Below, piece after piece: positions 19,690 through 28,345 of a DNA stretch of 64,000 bases; the stretch's first letter is position 1, and each line of letters opens with the position of its first letter. The notes under the pieces are model-generated. The model was not told the DNA's origin. It saw only the letters and a program-made list of their open reading frames with translations, and searched no databases. Position numbers and translations under genes: made by a program. Source of the stretch: Opitutia bacterium UBA7350 (lineage in GTDB: Bacteria; Verrucomicrobiota; Verrucomicrobiia; Opitutales; Coraliomargaritaceae); assembly GCA_949524905.1 (NCBI GenBank), contig CATINC010000007.1, positions 248,001 to 312,000 of the forward strand, read 5' to 3'.

Positions 19690-20328
19690 CTAATCACCAT
19701 TCAGCAAAAAGATAACTTCATTTGCCAGATTTTTGGCGTGATCCCCAATGCGTTCAATCGCTTTGGAAACTAAGATAGCATCAAAACGAGAGGCGTCGGT
19801 AAGCGCTTTTTTGAGCTCTTTGCTGGCAAGCGCTTCATAATGGTAGTTATTGAGCGCATCTACCTCACGGTCTAATGCAATGACAGCCTTAGCTTTTTCG
19901 ATATCTTCCTCCACAAAGCAGGTGATGGCGTCGTGAATAAGTTTACAACTAAGGCGACTCATTTCTCTGATCTTCAGAGATGGTTTAAAGCGGCCTTCCC
20001 GGGTGAGGATGTCACGCGTTTTACGTGCAATGGTGTGCGCCTCATCGCCTACGCGCTCGAAATCATGACTCGCTTTTAGGGCCACCAAAATAAGGCGTAG
20101 ATCGGTAGAAACTGGAGAGCGCAGACTGATGTAACGCGTACAAGCATGTCCGATTTCTTTTTCTAGAGCATCAATGGAATCATCCAGAGCAAGGGTCTTT
20201 TCTGCTTGTTCGAGATCGTTATCGAGTAGGCTTTCAACCGATAGGCGGGCGGCCTCATGGGATTTTTCACCCAAGAGAATGAGCTTGTTGCGTAGGTCTT
20301 GAAGTTCGTCGTGAAAATAACGTTGCAT
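19690..20328 (-). CDS. phoU: Phosphate transport regulator PhoU
   Basis: A cytoplasmic protein that links the PstSCAB transporter to Pho signalling. It is 212 aa from the ATG at 20328, built of two three-helix bundles with the repeated metal-binding patterns DLRLILVALKASHDFERVGDEA and FDAILVSKAIERIGDHAKN. The ORF track adds six residues from an upstream TTG; the ATG fits the family (MQRYFHDEL). It follows pstB closely and closes the pst operon. No phoR/phoB genes are in the window. Confidence 0.94.
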   Translation of the reverse strand: MQRYFHDELQDLRNKLILLGEKSHEAARLSVESLLDNDLEQAEKTLALDDSIDALEKEIGHACTRYISLRSPVSTDLRLILVALKASHDFERVGDEAHTIARKTRDILTREGRFKPSLKIREMSRLSCKLIHDAITCFVEEDIEKAKAVIALDREVDALNNYHYEALASKELKKALTDASRFDAILVSKAIERIGDHAKNLANEVIFLLNGD

Positions 20329-20348
20329 ACTATTTTTAATGTTCAAAA

Positions 20349-21143
20349 TCAGCCAAAGCGACCGGAAACATAGGCTTCGGTCTTAGGATTTTCAGGGTTC
20401 ATAAAGACTTGTTCGTTAGGTCCATATTCAATCAGTTTACCGAGGTAGAAAAATGCTGTCCGGTCGGATAGTCGGGCAGCTTGTTGCATATTATGCGTTA
20501 CAATAACTATGGTATAATTCTCTTTGAGTACATGAATAAGTTCTTCAACCTTTGCCGTTGCGACTGGATCCAGAGCAGAGCAAGGTTCATCCATTAAAAT
20601 AATTTTTGGTTTAACTGCGAGGGCACGGGCGATGCAAAGGCGTTGCTGTTGTCCGCCAGACATTCCCAGGGCGCTGTCGCTGAGGCGATCTTTGACTTCA
20701 TCCCAGAGCGCCGCGCCGCGAAGGCATTCTTCGACCACTTGATCAATCTCGTTCTTACGTTTGATGCCTTGGATGCGTAACCCATAGGCGATATTTTCAT
20801 AGATTGATTTTGGAAAAGGATTGGACTTTTGAAAGACCATTCCCACATGTTTGCGCAGTTCGATAACATCAATGTCTTTATGGTAAATATCAACGTCGCT
20901 TATTTTGATGGTGCCACCAGGTATCCTAGTGTTGTCGATAAGATCATTCATGCGGTTAAAGCAGCGCAGAAATGTGGACTTCCCGCAACCAGAAGGGCCG
21001 ATCAGCGCGGTGACTTCTTTTTCGCCGATATCCAACGAGATGTCGTATAAGGCTTGGGCGCTGCCATACATAAAATTGAAGTCGCGAACCTCAATGATGG
21101 GGTTTGTCGGGTTTGAAGGGAGGGGCGTATTTTTTGGGTTCAT
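20349..21143 (-). CDS. pstB: Phosphate ABC transporter ATP-binding protein
   Basis: The ATPase that powers high-affinity phosphate import. Walker A is [13 protein letters not shown] near residue 53, the Q-loop is in [15 protein letters not shown], the signature is [15 protein letters not shown], Walker B is [12 protein letters not shown], and the H-loop is in [13 protein letters not shown]. Length (264 aa) and the N-terminal [15 protein letters not shown] are normal for PstB. It lies between pstA and phoU in the standard order. Confidence 0.97.
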   Translation of the reverse strand: MNPKNTPLPSNPTNPIIEVRDFNFMYGSAQALYDISLDIGEKEVTALIGPSGCGKSTFLRCFNRMNDLIDNTRIPGGTIKISDVDIYHKDIDVIELRKHVGMVFQKSNPFPKSIYENIAYGLRIQGIKRKNEIDQVVEECLRGAALWDEVKDRLSDSALGMSGGQQQRLCIARALAVKPKIILMDEPCSALDPVATAKVEELIHVLKENYTIVIVTHNMQQAARLSDRTAFFYLGKLIEYGPNEQVFMNPENPKTEAYVSGRFG

Positions 21144-21186
21144 GGCGCGGATCAGTTAATTAAAAATTGGGTGACTTGTCGTCGAT

Positions 21187-22389
21187 TTACCACTTATATT
21201 TACTCCGGACTCGGATGCGTAAAAGGATACTGGTAAGGGCAAAAAACCCAACGATGAGTAGGAAGACAAAGGCGGTGCCGTATTGCATATCTCGGGTATA
21301 TTCGTTTTGTGGAATCTTGGAGCTGACAACATATATATGGTAAGGTAAGGCCATAACACCTTGAAATAAAAAGTCGCTTGGGTGCTCTAGGCCTTCCCAG
21401 GGGAGCTGATCTCGCAAAGCGTAGGCTGCGGTAAACATGATAGGGGCGGTCTCTCCGGCAACCCGAGCAATGCCCATAATGGAGGAGGTTAAAATTCCCG
21501 GCAGGGCATAGGGCAATACGTTGGTGCGAACAGAGGTCCACTTCGTGGCACCTAGGGCGAGTGCGCCTTCTCGGAAACCGCGCGGGATGGCACGCATCGA
21601 TTCCTCGCTGGCGGTAATGATGACCGGAAGTGCCATGATCGCGAGGGTGAACCATCCGGCAATTAAAGAGACGCCCCAACCAAAGAAGAGCACAAACATT
21701 CCAAAGCCAAAGAGACCAAAGACGATGGAGGGCACGCCTGAAAGATTGAGGATGGAAAGGCGCACGGCTTGGAGTATTTTTCCTGGACGGCTATATTCAC
21801 TCAGATAGACGGCACAAAGAAGGCCCAGGACTAAGGCAATGGCAATGGATCCAAGGACCAGGAGACAGGTGCCGATAATGGCAGGACCGATACCGCCCCC
21901 ACTGTAGGCATAGGTGTCATGCTTGTAGTTTGAAAGATCAGGGGACACCTCAAGGGCTCGGTATTCGCGGTCACTATATTTGAGGCGTGTTTCTTTGCGC
22001 TGGGCGTCTAAAGATTCATACTGAGCATCCAAGGCTTTAATTTGCTGAGCGTAGCTGTTTGATAGTTCTGGATCGCTCTCTCCTAGGCCCCGATTTTTTG
22101 TTTCTAAAACAAGTATCTGGGAGCGCACTTGTTGCATCGTCTCGTAGGTTTCACGGGGTTCAAAGACGTGCAGAGTTTGAGGTTTGTCAGTGAGAAACTG
22201 AACATTGACATAAGGTGCGGTGCTTTGGAAAACGGCCTTCGATCCATTAATGGTAATGTCGACAAAAATATAGGCGGCAGCAAGGATGACGAGGTAGGTC
22301 ATCTGGCGGAATAAATTTACTGCAAGTGCCTCAATCCTTTTTTTGTGGGAGGAACGTTTTACGAAGCTATGTGGAATTTCGCTTGCCAT
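21187..22389 (-). CDS. pstA: Phosphate ABC transporter permease PstA, with periplasmic insertion
   Basis: The second inner-membrane permease of the phosphate importer. After TM1 (~30-47) there is an extra hydrophilic, probably coiled-coil region of roughly residues 75-160 before the conserved [15 protein letters not shown], where the permease core starts. The EAA-type cytoplasmic loop is visible in [22 protein letters not shown]. At 400 aa it is about 100 longer than E. coli PstA (296), the excess being this insertion. It starts 17 bases after pstC. Confidence 0.93.
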   Translation of the reverse strand: MASEIPHSFVKRSSHKKRIEALAVNLFRQMTYLVILAAAYIFVDITINGSKAVFQSTAPYVNVQFLTDKPQTLHVFEPRETYETMQQVRSQILVLETKNRGLGESDPELSNSYAQQIKALDAQYESLDAQRKETRLKYSDREYRALEVSPDLSNYKHDTYAYSGGGIGPAIIGTCLLVLGSIAIALVLGLLCAVYLSEYSRPGKILQAVRLSILNLSGVPSIVFGLFGFGMFVLFFGWGVSLIAGWFTLAIMALPVIITASEESMRAIPRGFREGALALGATKWTSVRTNVLPYALPGILTSSIMGIARVAGETAPIMFTAAYALRDQLPWEGLEHPSDFLFQGVMALPYHIYVVSSKIPQNEYTRDMQYGTAFVFLLIVGFFALTSILLRIRVRSKYKW

Positions 22390-22406
22390 GAAATGCGGAT
22401 AAAGGC

Positions 22407-24212
22407 TCAGTCGCCGACCTTGCGGTATTTTTTAACAACCCATTGGGCGCTGTAATTAATGATGAGTGAGATAAAAAAGAGGACGATACCAACCATGAAA
22501 AGAGCGCGGTAGTGGACACTCCCGTGGACCACTTCTCCCATTTCCTGAGCGATAATCCCAGTCATTGTGTGTACCGGTTGAAAGAATACCCCAATCCCTT
22601 CGGAGAAGTCGGGGATCGTGATTCGGTTGCCAGCACAAAGGAGTACCACCATGGTCTCGCCAATGACGCGACCAAAGCCCAGCATGACCGCTGAGATAAT
22701 GCCAGAGAGTGCGGTCGGCACAATAACACGTAAGGTCGTTTGCAACTGAGTGGCTCCCACAGCGTAGGATGCTTCTTTAAAGTGGCGAGGGATGTTGTTG
22801 ATCGCATCTTCGGCGAGGGTAAAGATCGTGGGGATTGCCATCAAGGCCAGCAGACAGCCTGCGGTAAAGGCATTGAGGCGCTCCTGAATCGGGAAGAAGG
22901 GCATCCATGATAAGAAGTCGAGCTGGGAAAATAGGCGGATGGCCTCCCCAAATACCACCACCCCGAAGAATCCAATTACGACGGAAGGAATGGCCGAGAC
23001 GAATTCAATGTAGGGTTTGATGAGATTGCGCTCTAACGGGCTGGCAATCTGGTTCACATAAATTGCGGCACCCACCCCGAAAGGGATCGCAAAAAATAGT
23101 GCAATGACGGAAATCAGGAGAGAGCCTACAAGGAGAGGGAGGAGGCCGTACCAATCTTGTTGATCGCTGGCTGTGATCCATTCTTTACCCATCAAGAAAG
23201 AGGCAAGCGTCCGAAGAAAGAGAGTTTTTGCGCTAGGATCCCACTGGGCGAGTTTCTCCAAATGCGCATCGTTGCTATCGAAGTAGAGCTCATTCAGCTC
23301 TTTAAAACGAAGGACTCGCTGAGCTAGCTCTGGATGACTGAAGTTCAGGGCTTCTGCATGTGCGAGGGCTACCTGAATCGAGAGCGCCTGCTTTCTCAGA
23401 ATTTCAGCATAGATGTCGTAGTTACTGGTGACTTCAAGCACAGCCATATCAAAGTCAATGGGTTTAATTTTGCGCTCAGTCGCATTATATTGTTCTTCAA
23501 GCAATTGAAGGTAAAGGAGCAAGTCAGATGCTTCTAAGGGAGTCTCTTGTTCGAGTTCCCCATAACGGAATTGCCGCTCTGTCCGAACTTCAATGGAGAT
23601 CTCGCCATTGTTTAAGGATTCTTTTAGGAGTAAAATAAAACGCGCGCGGTCTTCTTCATTAAGAATATAATTAGGATTTTTGACCGCTTCGATTTTTTTG
23701 GTGTAGTTGGCTAAAGTATCTCCAAGATTTTTGTTGGTGGTGTGCTGGTCGCGGATTTCAATCGCGACATCCATTTTTTCTTTGATAAAGCGGCGCATTT
23801 CGGACCCATTGCGCATATAGCCCATGAAAAAGGCTTTTGCTTCTGGCGTTCGAACAGTCACAGCAATTTCTTTTGCTGACATTCCGGAATCCTTCAGATG
23901 ATTGATCCAGTCCGCACGAATGTCGGTGAGGTAACGACTGAGAGCGGTGTAGTCGTCGCGCTTCTCTTTGAGAATATCTACATATTCTAAGCCCGAAAGG
24001 CGGTATTCTTTTAAGCTGGTATGATATAGCTTAAGAAAGCCTGCGCCCTCCTTAAAAAGGAAAAGCGTGATGAGTCCCAGAACTACAATTGCGATGGTTG
24101 CCGAACTGCCAAAGAAGGCTTTAATAATGCTATCCGAATCTTTACCAAAAGCGATGGCACGCTTTCGATGAAAGTCGGCTTGCTTTGGGTGCACTTTCTT
24201 TTCGGCAGACAT
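22407..24212 (-). CDS. pstC: Phosphate ABC transporter permease PstC, with a ~270-residue insertion
   Basis: The first permease of the phosphate importer. TM1 is at ~36-54. The family pattern then breaks at ~65 and resumes only at ~338 with SFLMGKEW, followed by [12 protein letters not shown] and five more helices; the EAA loop is [19 protein letters not shown]. The intervening ~270 residues are hydrophilic, helix-rich and by topology periplasmic. Total length is 601 aa, against 319 in E. coli. No frameshift is needed to read it. It starts about 240 bases after the pstS stop, beyond a terminator hairpin. Confidence 0.92.
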   Translation of the reverse strand: MSAEKKVHPKQADFHRKRAIAFGKDSDSIIKAFFGSSATIAIVVLGLITLFLFKEGAGFLKLYHTSLKEYRLSGLEYVDILKEKRDDYTALSRYLTDIRADWINHLKDSGMSAKEIAVTVRTPEAKAFFMGYMRNGSEMRRFIKEKMDVAIEIRDQHTTNKNLGDTLANYTKKIEAVKNPNYILNEEDRARFILLLKESLNNGEISIEVRTERQFRYGELEQETPLEASDLLLYLQLLEEQYNATERKIKPIDFDMAVLEVTSNYDIYAEILRKQALSIQVALAHAEALNFSHPELAQRVLRFKELNELYFDSNDAHLEKLAQWDPSAKTLFLRTLASFLMGKEWITASDQQDWYGLLPLLVGSLLISVIALFFAIPFGVGAAIYVNQIASPLERNLIKPYIEFVSAIPSVVIGFFGVVVFGEAIRLFSQLDFLSWMPFFPIQERLNAFTAGCLLALMAIPTIFTLAEDAINNIPRHFKEASYAVGATQLQTTLRVIVPTALSGIISAVMLGFGRVIGETMVVLLCAGNRITIPDFSEGIGVFFQPVHTMTGIIAQEMGEVVHGSVHYRALFMVGIVLFFISLIINYSAQWVVKKYRKVGD

Positions 24213-24373
24213 TTATAAAAAAGATGGGAGTGGTTTTATCTAGAGAATGGCAGCTTAGAGCTTCAAATAGGTTTCAAAATAAGTTTGTAGCAAGCTTTTG
24301 TCTATTGGTTTGGAGAACGATAGACTGAATGCCAAGCCAACATTCTTAATTATGGAAAACTTTACATAAAACT

Positions 24374-24400
24374 AAAAAAACGCCTTGCTGAAGCAAAGCG
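24374..24400 (-). terminator. Rho-independent terminator between pstS and pstC
   Basis: On the minus strand an 8-bp stem (CGCTTTGC / GCAAGGCG, one G-U pair) with a TTCA loop is followed by seven T residues. It lies about 55 bases after the pstS stop and 160 before pstC, so it may end most pstS transcripts and let some read into pstCAB-phoU, which would give excess binding protein. Confidence 0.75.
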
Positions 24401-24454
24401 CTGTGGAATTAAAGAGCCTGTCTCTAAAGGGACTGGAGGCGACTTTTTGCTCAC

Positions 24455-25282
24455 CTAGTAAACTGGAAGGAAATGGACCCGTTGGATGATTTCTTGCCCT
24501 TCTGGGCTTAGAGTGAAACCGATAAAATCGTTCGCAATGGGATCCAGTTGTTTGTTTCCATCGACCAGGTAGTAGAGTGGGCGTGCGAGCGGGTAGCCGA
24601 CTTCACTGGGATTGTAGCCATCGATCGGCAAAACCTTTACGCCCGGAGTGCCGGCATAGGCCAGACCCACATATCCAATCCCATTTGGATTATTGCGCAC
24701 TTCTGAGGCAATTTGCTCGTTCCCTGCCATTTTCTGGGTTTGCTGACCATAATCTCGCGAATTCATCCCCATCTTTTGGAAAGCACCATACGTACCAGAG
24801 GAGGTATTGCGAGTGTAGATTGAAATATCACCCGTTTGCATGGAAACGCCCGACCAGTCGGTGACGTCCCCAGAGAAGATTATTTCGATTTCCTCCAAGG
24901 TAATAGAATTCATAGGGTTGGCTTCATTCACAACAATAGCAATTCCGTCATAGGCCACCGGCACCTTCTTCATGTCGACTCCTTTAGCTTGTGCTTTAGC
25001 GACTTCCTTTTCCTTAGGGTCTCGTGAAGACATTCCAATCGCGGCGGTACCGTCAATAATGGAAGTGACTCCGGTTGAAGAACCTTCAGCCGCAATTTCA
25101 AATGCTACCGAGATGCCAACTGCATCCATTTTAGCACGAAAGGCCTCCGCTAATTGAGGTACCATTTTAGCCCCAAGGGTATCAGAGCCTTTAATAACGA
25201 GGGTTTTCTGGGCAAATGCTGGGCTCGCTATCAGGGCAAGCAAGCAGGAGGCGCTTAACAGTGTACGGTATATTTTTTGCAT
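24455..25282 (-). CDS. pstS: Phosphate-binding protein PstS
   Basis: The periplasmic phosphate receptor of the Pst system. A signal peptide (MQKIYRTLL...SPAFAQ) is followed by [15 protein letters not shown], the phosphate-loop [20 protein letters not shown], and [10 protein letters not shown], the standard PstS binding elements. I start at the ATG at 25282 (275 aa); the ORF track adds 19 residues that would spoil the signal peptide. A Pho-box-like repeat lies 20-57 bases upstream, suggesting induction by phosphate starvation. Confidence 0.94.
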   Translation of the reverse strand: MQKIYRTLLSASCLLALIASPAFAQKTLVIKGSDTLGAKMVPQLAEAFRAKMDAVGISVAFEIAAEGSSTGVTSIIDGTAAIGMSSRDPKEKEVAKAQAKGVDMKKVPVAYDGIAIVVNEANPMNSITLEEIEIIFSGDVTDWSGVSMQTGDISIYTRNTSSGTYGAFQKMGMNSRDYGQQTQKMAGNEQIASEVRNNPNGIGYVGLAYAGTPGVKVLPIDGYNPSEVGYPLARPLYYLVDGNKQLDPIANDFIGFTLSPEGQEIIQRVHFLPVY

Positions 25283-25301
25283 GATCAGTATTGAGTGTTT
25301 T

Positions 25302-25339
25302 GTGACGTTTGAATGAAACAGTAATGACAGTAATGACAC
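25302..25339 (-). promoter_or_regulatory. Pho-box-like direct repeat upstream of pstS
   Basis: On the minus strand, three 7-mers at an 11-base period, CTGTCAT-TACT-GTTTCAT and then TCAA-ACGTCAC, match the layout of a PhoB box (CTGTCAT repeats with 4-base A/T-rich spacers). A further GTGTCAT lies 2 bases upstream. It precedes pstS directly. A -10-like AATACT lies just downstream, but it would place transcription start almost at the ATG, so the promoter itself is uncertain. Confidence 0.6.
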
Positions 25340-25421
25340 TGCCTAAGTCAACGGTTTCCGCACGCGTTTGCAAATCCTCTGGTAAGCGAGTCCCTTAGAA
25401 AGTTGGTTAATTTACTTTGAT

Positions 25422-25456
25422 AAGCCCGGAGCACGAAGGAGGCTCCGGGCTTTCTT
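25422..25456 (+). terminator. Strong hairpin with T-rich tail, no clear gene upstream
   Basis: A perfect 11-bp stem (AAGCCCGGAGC / GCTCCGGGCTT) with a ~9-base loop is followed on the plus strand by TCTT. No plus-strand gene precedes it; pstS starts on the opposite strand about 140 bases to the left. It may end a small RNA or be left over from a lost gene. The sequence between 25340 and 25421 otherwise shows nothing I recognise. Confidence 0.5.
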
Positions 25457-25557
25457 GTGCCCAAGACGCACAAAATTTCAACCGCAACGAGGGGGAGCGT
25501 TCACCAAGTGGAAATTCTTTAACTAATGGCGTGGCTTAAAATAAAAAATAGAACTCT

Positions 25558-26045
25558 ATGCGGGTAAAAGTAGTTTTTATGATGTCTGAAATTTTCATGT
25601 TAATGGGATTCATGCTGGCGGCATATGCTATTGTCGCAAACAATTCCTTCCAAACTTTAGGAACTTTTTTGACTTCCAATAGCAAGCGCCCTTGGTGACT
25701 ATTGTGGCTTTGGATATGCAGCATCATGGTGATTACGGTAACCTGGGGTTGGCTTGCCAATGGCGGAGATCCTGCCTTTGGCCGCCTAAAATGCCAATGA
25801 GCACTACCTGGGTCTTTTTTGGGCTCATCGCCGGACGAGAGATTGGGATTGCATTAACGCTTAGGCAACGCAGCAAAAAGAAAATCACCAACCTGGTGTG
25901 CTTGGATGCCGGTAAAGCCTTTGCGGGGTCTGTCAACGCAGTCATGCTCGCACTTTTTCTCCCACTTCTGGCAACGCTGATTCAGGATACAGACAATGCT
26001 GTATCCGCCATCCCAACGGCTCTCGAGCACAGCACGCAACCCTAG
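25558..26045 (+). pseudogene. Decayed integral-membrane protein gene (internal stop and large internal deletion)
   Basis: From the ATG at 25558 the frame reads a hydrophobic N-terminus (SEIFMLMGFMLAAYAIVANN, then LGTFLTSNSKRPW) and hits an in-frame TGA at 25696; reading through continues sensibly (LLWLWICSIMV...NGGDPAFGRLK) until about 25795. There the sense shifts by one frame into PMSTTWVFFGLIAGREIGIAL, which looks like the C-terminal part of the same kind of protein. The middle of the gene seems deleted, with both ends fused out of frame. From memory the ends resemble a conserved multi-pass family of unknown transport function. The ORF-track entry 25692-26045 covers only the C-terminal remnant. 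Confidence 0.6.
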
Positions 26046-26100
26046 CTGAGCACCGCCACTCCAGACTTGCTTTTCAAGTGCCTCTTCTGCAAGGTTTTGA

Positions 26101-26497
26101 GCGTCGGCCTCGGCGTGCGGATGTTCGCTTGTCCTTTAGGATGAGAGGAAAGTCCGGACACCATCGGGCAGGATTCCCCGTGAAAACGGGGGCGCGGCTA
26201 GGCAACTGGTCGTGACGGATAGTGTCACAGAAAAGAAACCGCCTCGCGCTTGTCGTGAGGTAAGGGTGAAAAGGTGAGGTAAGAGCTCACCGCTCCGAAG
26301 GTAACGACGGAGGCAGGAAAAACCCAATCCGGTGCAAGGCAAAATAGGGAATCGGGCGGCCCGTCCTACGATTCCGGGTATGCCGCACCTCGCTTCGGCG
26401 AGGAGACCGCCCCGGCGGTCTAGATAAATGAGCATCCACCGAGACGCTTCAGCGAAACGGTGACAAAATCCGGCTTACAGCACTCCGGGGCCGACAC
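26101..26497 (+). ncRNA. rnpB: RNase P RNA (M1 RNA), bacterial type A
   Basis: The catalytic RNA that matures tRNA 5' ends. The 5' core GAGGAAAGTCCGGAC near 26144 and the 3' core ACAAAATCCGGCTTACA near 26463 form the conserved P4 region; GTAAGGGTGAAAAGGTG and CCGGTGCAAGGCAAAATAGG elements and TAGATAAATGA lie between in the right order. P1 is visible as GTCGGCCTCGG (26103-26113) pairing with CCGGGGCCGAC (26485-26495), which sets the approximate ends. It lies 84 bases before rpsT; a weak GCGCT/AGCGC hairpin occurs between. Confidence 0.95.
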
Positions 26498-26580
26498 CCT
26501 TACGCTTTGCCGAAGCAAGGGATAAGCGCTTGACAGCGCGCCCTTCGCCGTCCTTTTTCTTCCCTTCAACTTGAAAATTT

Positions 26581-26838
26581 ATGGCTAATACTAAATCAGC
26601 TCAAAAATACATTCGCAAGACCGAGAACCGCACGCTACAAAACCGTCAGGTTAAAAGTCGTCTGAAGACGCTTTCCAAGAAGGTCGATGCCGCCATTCAG
26701 ACAGGCGATAAAGAAGCGCTTGCCAGCGCCAGCAAAGACTACATCTCTGCGCTCGATAAAGCCGGGAAAACCGGACTCGTTCACGCCAACAAGATCGCAC
26801 GCCACAAGGCACGTTGCGCAAATCTTGTCTCGGCCTAG
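26581..26838 (+). CDS. rpsT: 30S ribosomal protein S20
   Basis: An 85-aa basic protein of the small ribosomal subunit that binds 16S rRNA helices near the bottom of the 30S body. MANTKSAQKYIRKTENR and the C-terminal ALDKAGKTGLVHANKIARHKAR pattern are typical of bS20. No strong Shine-Dalgarno is visible before the ATG; a CTTCAACTTGAAAATTT stretch precedes it. A clean terminator follows. Confidence 0.96.
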   Translation: MANTKSAQKYIRKTENRTLQNRQVKSRLKTLSKKVDAAIQTGDKEALASASKDYISALDKAGKTGLVHANKIARHKARCANLVSA

Positions 26839-26865
26839 AAATTGTTGCCTTTGCGTCAGAATTTC

Positions 26866-26901
26866 AGCCTCGGATTCGCTTGCCGAACCGAGGCTTTTTT
26901 G
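26866..26901 (+). terminator. Rho-independent terminator after rpsT
   Basis: Stem AGCCTCGG / CCGAGGCT with a 14-base loop, followed by six T residues, beginning 28 bases after the rpsT stop. Confidence 0.85.
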
Positions 26902-26917
26902 TAGCTCTAAATAGACT

Positions 26918-27742
26918 TTGAACGAAAGATCTGACCCAACTTTTGAACCACCCGCACTGGGTTTTCCGCCACCCTTCCTCGGACCGGAGCCCATGCGCTT
27001 ACCCGTTCTTGCTCTTAATGCCAATTGGGTGGCACTTGCCAAGCCCCCGACAATTGCAATGCGTGAGCATCCTTGGAGTCTAGACTTTCCGAATCTTGAT
27101 ACTGCCCTCAATGCTCAGTTACAAAAAGAGAAACCCGAACTCCTTCGGCTGGGCGCAAGCTGTTTTGGCTCTATTTATAATCTCGATCCCGAACATAGTG
27201 GCGTCGCTCTATTCGGTATAAACCGATCTGCGATTGCAAGTCTTCGCGAGCAATACGGTGACGGGCGTATCCGAGCGAGCATCCACTTTATAACTCAAGA
27301 CGATGGCGGCACCGAAACGCGCATCATAGATGCGCCGCTCCTCCCACACAATACCAAGCCCAAAATCATCCCCTCGACTGCCAAGGGTAAAAAATGCCGT
27401 ACCGAATTTTCTCGTATAGCCTGTGCTGGAGATTGGTGCCTGTGGGAGGCCAATGTAGGTTTTGCGCGTCCGCATCAGATACGTGCCCACGCTGCTCTTG
27501 CCGGCATTCCTATCATGGGTGATTTTCTCTACGGAGGCGCTGCGAGTCCAAATGCGCACGATCGCGGCAATGCCCATGGACGGAGTTTCACCGTCAAAAA
27601 GCCGCTTTTTGACGGGCTTGCAGCGCATCTCCATACCCTTGAGCTACCTCAAGCAGAGAGACCTATTGCCGCCCCTCGACCACGGCGTTTTGAAGCCTGC
27701 CTTCGTCGTTTGAAGCTCTCCGAGCCTTCAAATAAGGCCTAA
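26918..27742 (+). CDS. RluA-family pseudouridine synthase with altered catalytic motif
   Basis: A 274-aa protein (249 aa if the ATG at 26993 is used instead of the TTG at 26918). The C-terminal RPHQIRAHAALAGIPIMGDFLYGG is the RluA-family signature, and NANWVALAKPP near the N-terminus matches the family's opening strand. The catalytic motif, normally HRLDxxTSG, reads YNLDPEHSGVALFG: the aspartate is kept but His-Arg is replaced by Tyr-Asn. It therefore belongs to the family, but activity is uncertain. The ATG at 26993 has CGGAG in front; the TTG gives a Pro-rich N-terminus. No S4 domain is present. Confidence 0.8.
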   Translation: MNERSDPTFEPPALGFPPPFLGPEPMRLPVLALNANWVALAKPPTIAMREHPWSLDFPNLDTALNAQLQKEKPELLRLGASCFGSIYNLDPEHSGVALFGINRSAIASLREQYGDGRIRASIHFITQDDGGTETRIIDAPLLPHNTKPKIIPSTAKGKKCRTEFSRIACAGDWCLWEANVGFARPHQIRAHAALAGIPIMGDFLYGGAASPNAHDRGNAHGRSFTVKKPLFDGLAAHLHTLELPQAERPIAAPRPRRFEACLRRLKLSEPSNKA

Positions 27743-27810
27743 AAAAGCTTTACAAACCGCAACTGATATGAGTTGTTTGAGGTTTTCCAATAAACCACCG
27801 CAAATTTATT

Positions 27811-27906
27811 ATGGGTAACCTCAAGAAGAAACGCCGTCTCAAAATGAACAACCACAAGCGTCGTAAGCGCTTGAAATCCAATCGCCACAAAAAGCGCACT
27901 TGGTAG
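27811..27906 (+). CDS. 31-aa bS22/mS38-like (AURKAIP1/COX24 domain) ribosomal-type protein
   Basis: Too short for the ORF track. ATG at 27811 to TAG at 27906 encodes 31 residues, more than half Lys/Arg, with [20 protein letters not shown] followed by a [10 protein letters not shown] end. This is the pattern of the small COX24/mS38-type proteins, known in mycobacteria as ribosomal protein bS22, which sit near the decoding centre. It stands alone between the pseudouridine synthase and a strong terminator. Assignment is by pattern and recall. Confidence 0.8.
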   Translation: MGNLKKKRRLKMNNHKRRKRLKSNRHKKRTW

Positions 27907-27955
27907 CGTCCCAGACGGCTCAATCCGCCCAAGCGGACAATCGAAATGTTTTTCC

Positions 27956-27987
27956 AAGACCCGGTTTAATTACCGGGTCTTTTTTTG
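27956..27987 (+). terminator. Rho-independent terminator after the bS22-like gene
   Basis: Stem AGACCCGGT / ACCGGGTCT with a 6-base loop and seven T residues, about 50 bases after the stop of the 31-aa gene. The opposite strand is also A/T-rich on its exit side, so it may act on the convergent transcript from pyrE-DUF3817 too. Confidence 0.85.
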
Positions 27988-28051
27988 AGTCCGTGCGAAA
28001 ATGAAAGCGTCGGCAGGTTCCCGCACTTTAAGCGCACACCTTTCATCGGAG

Positions 28052-28345
28052 TTAAATCTTTAAATCGCGTAAGAGTTTCCAGTCGGCAACAAAGGGACCA
28101 GCGGGCAATAAGCTTGCGAGTGTGAGTAGGGCGGTCGTGCGGGATTTCCAAAAGCCCTTCCACTGGAGGAAGGCGGCTATCCCGACATAAAGCATCCAAA
28201 GCACCCCGTGCGCCATTCCGATTTGTTGAACGGCACTTGGGTCATCCCATAAGTATTTCATAGGCATGGCATACCCCAATAGTAGTAGAAAGGAAATGCC
28301 CTCCAGAAGTCCGGTCAATCGGAGTAAATTTAAGGCGGAGAGCAT
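28052..28345 (-). CDS. DUF3817 small membrane protein
   Basis: A 97-aa protein with three hydrophobic segments. LRLTGLLEGISFLLLLGYAMPMKY followed by GMAHGVLWMLYV and a C-terminal SLLPAGPFVADW match the DUF3817 pattern (members are sometimes called YdzA-like integral membrane proteins). Function is unknown. Its ATG overlaps the pyrE stop (TAATG), so it is coupled to pyrE. Confidence 0.85.
   Translation of the reverse strand: MLSALNLLRLTGLLEGISFLLLLGYAMPMKYLWDDPSAVQQIGMAHGVLWMLYVGIAAFLQWKGFWKSRTTALLTLASLLPAGPFVADWKLLRDLKI

Noticed and set aside
25692-26045. Treating the 117-aa ORF as an intact gene
   Set aside because: Only its second half resembles a protein; the first part is out of frame with the N-terminal remnant, so a pseudogene explains it better.
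26136-26435. Minus-strand ORF of 99 aa
   Set aside because: Lies wholly inside the RNase P RNA.
26635-27111. Minus-strand ORF of 158 aa
   Set aside because: Antisense to rpsT, its terminator and the start of the pseudouridine synthase gene; no sensible domain.
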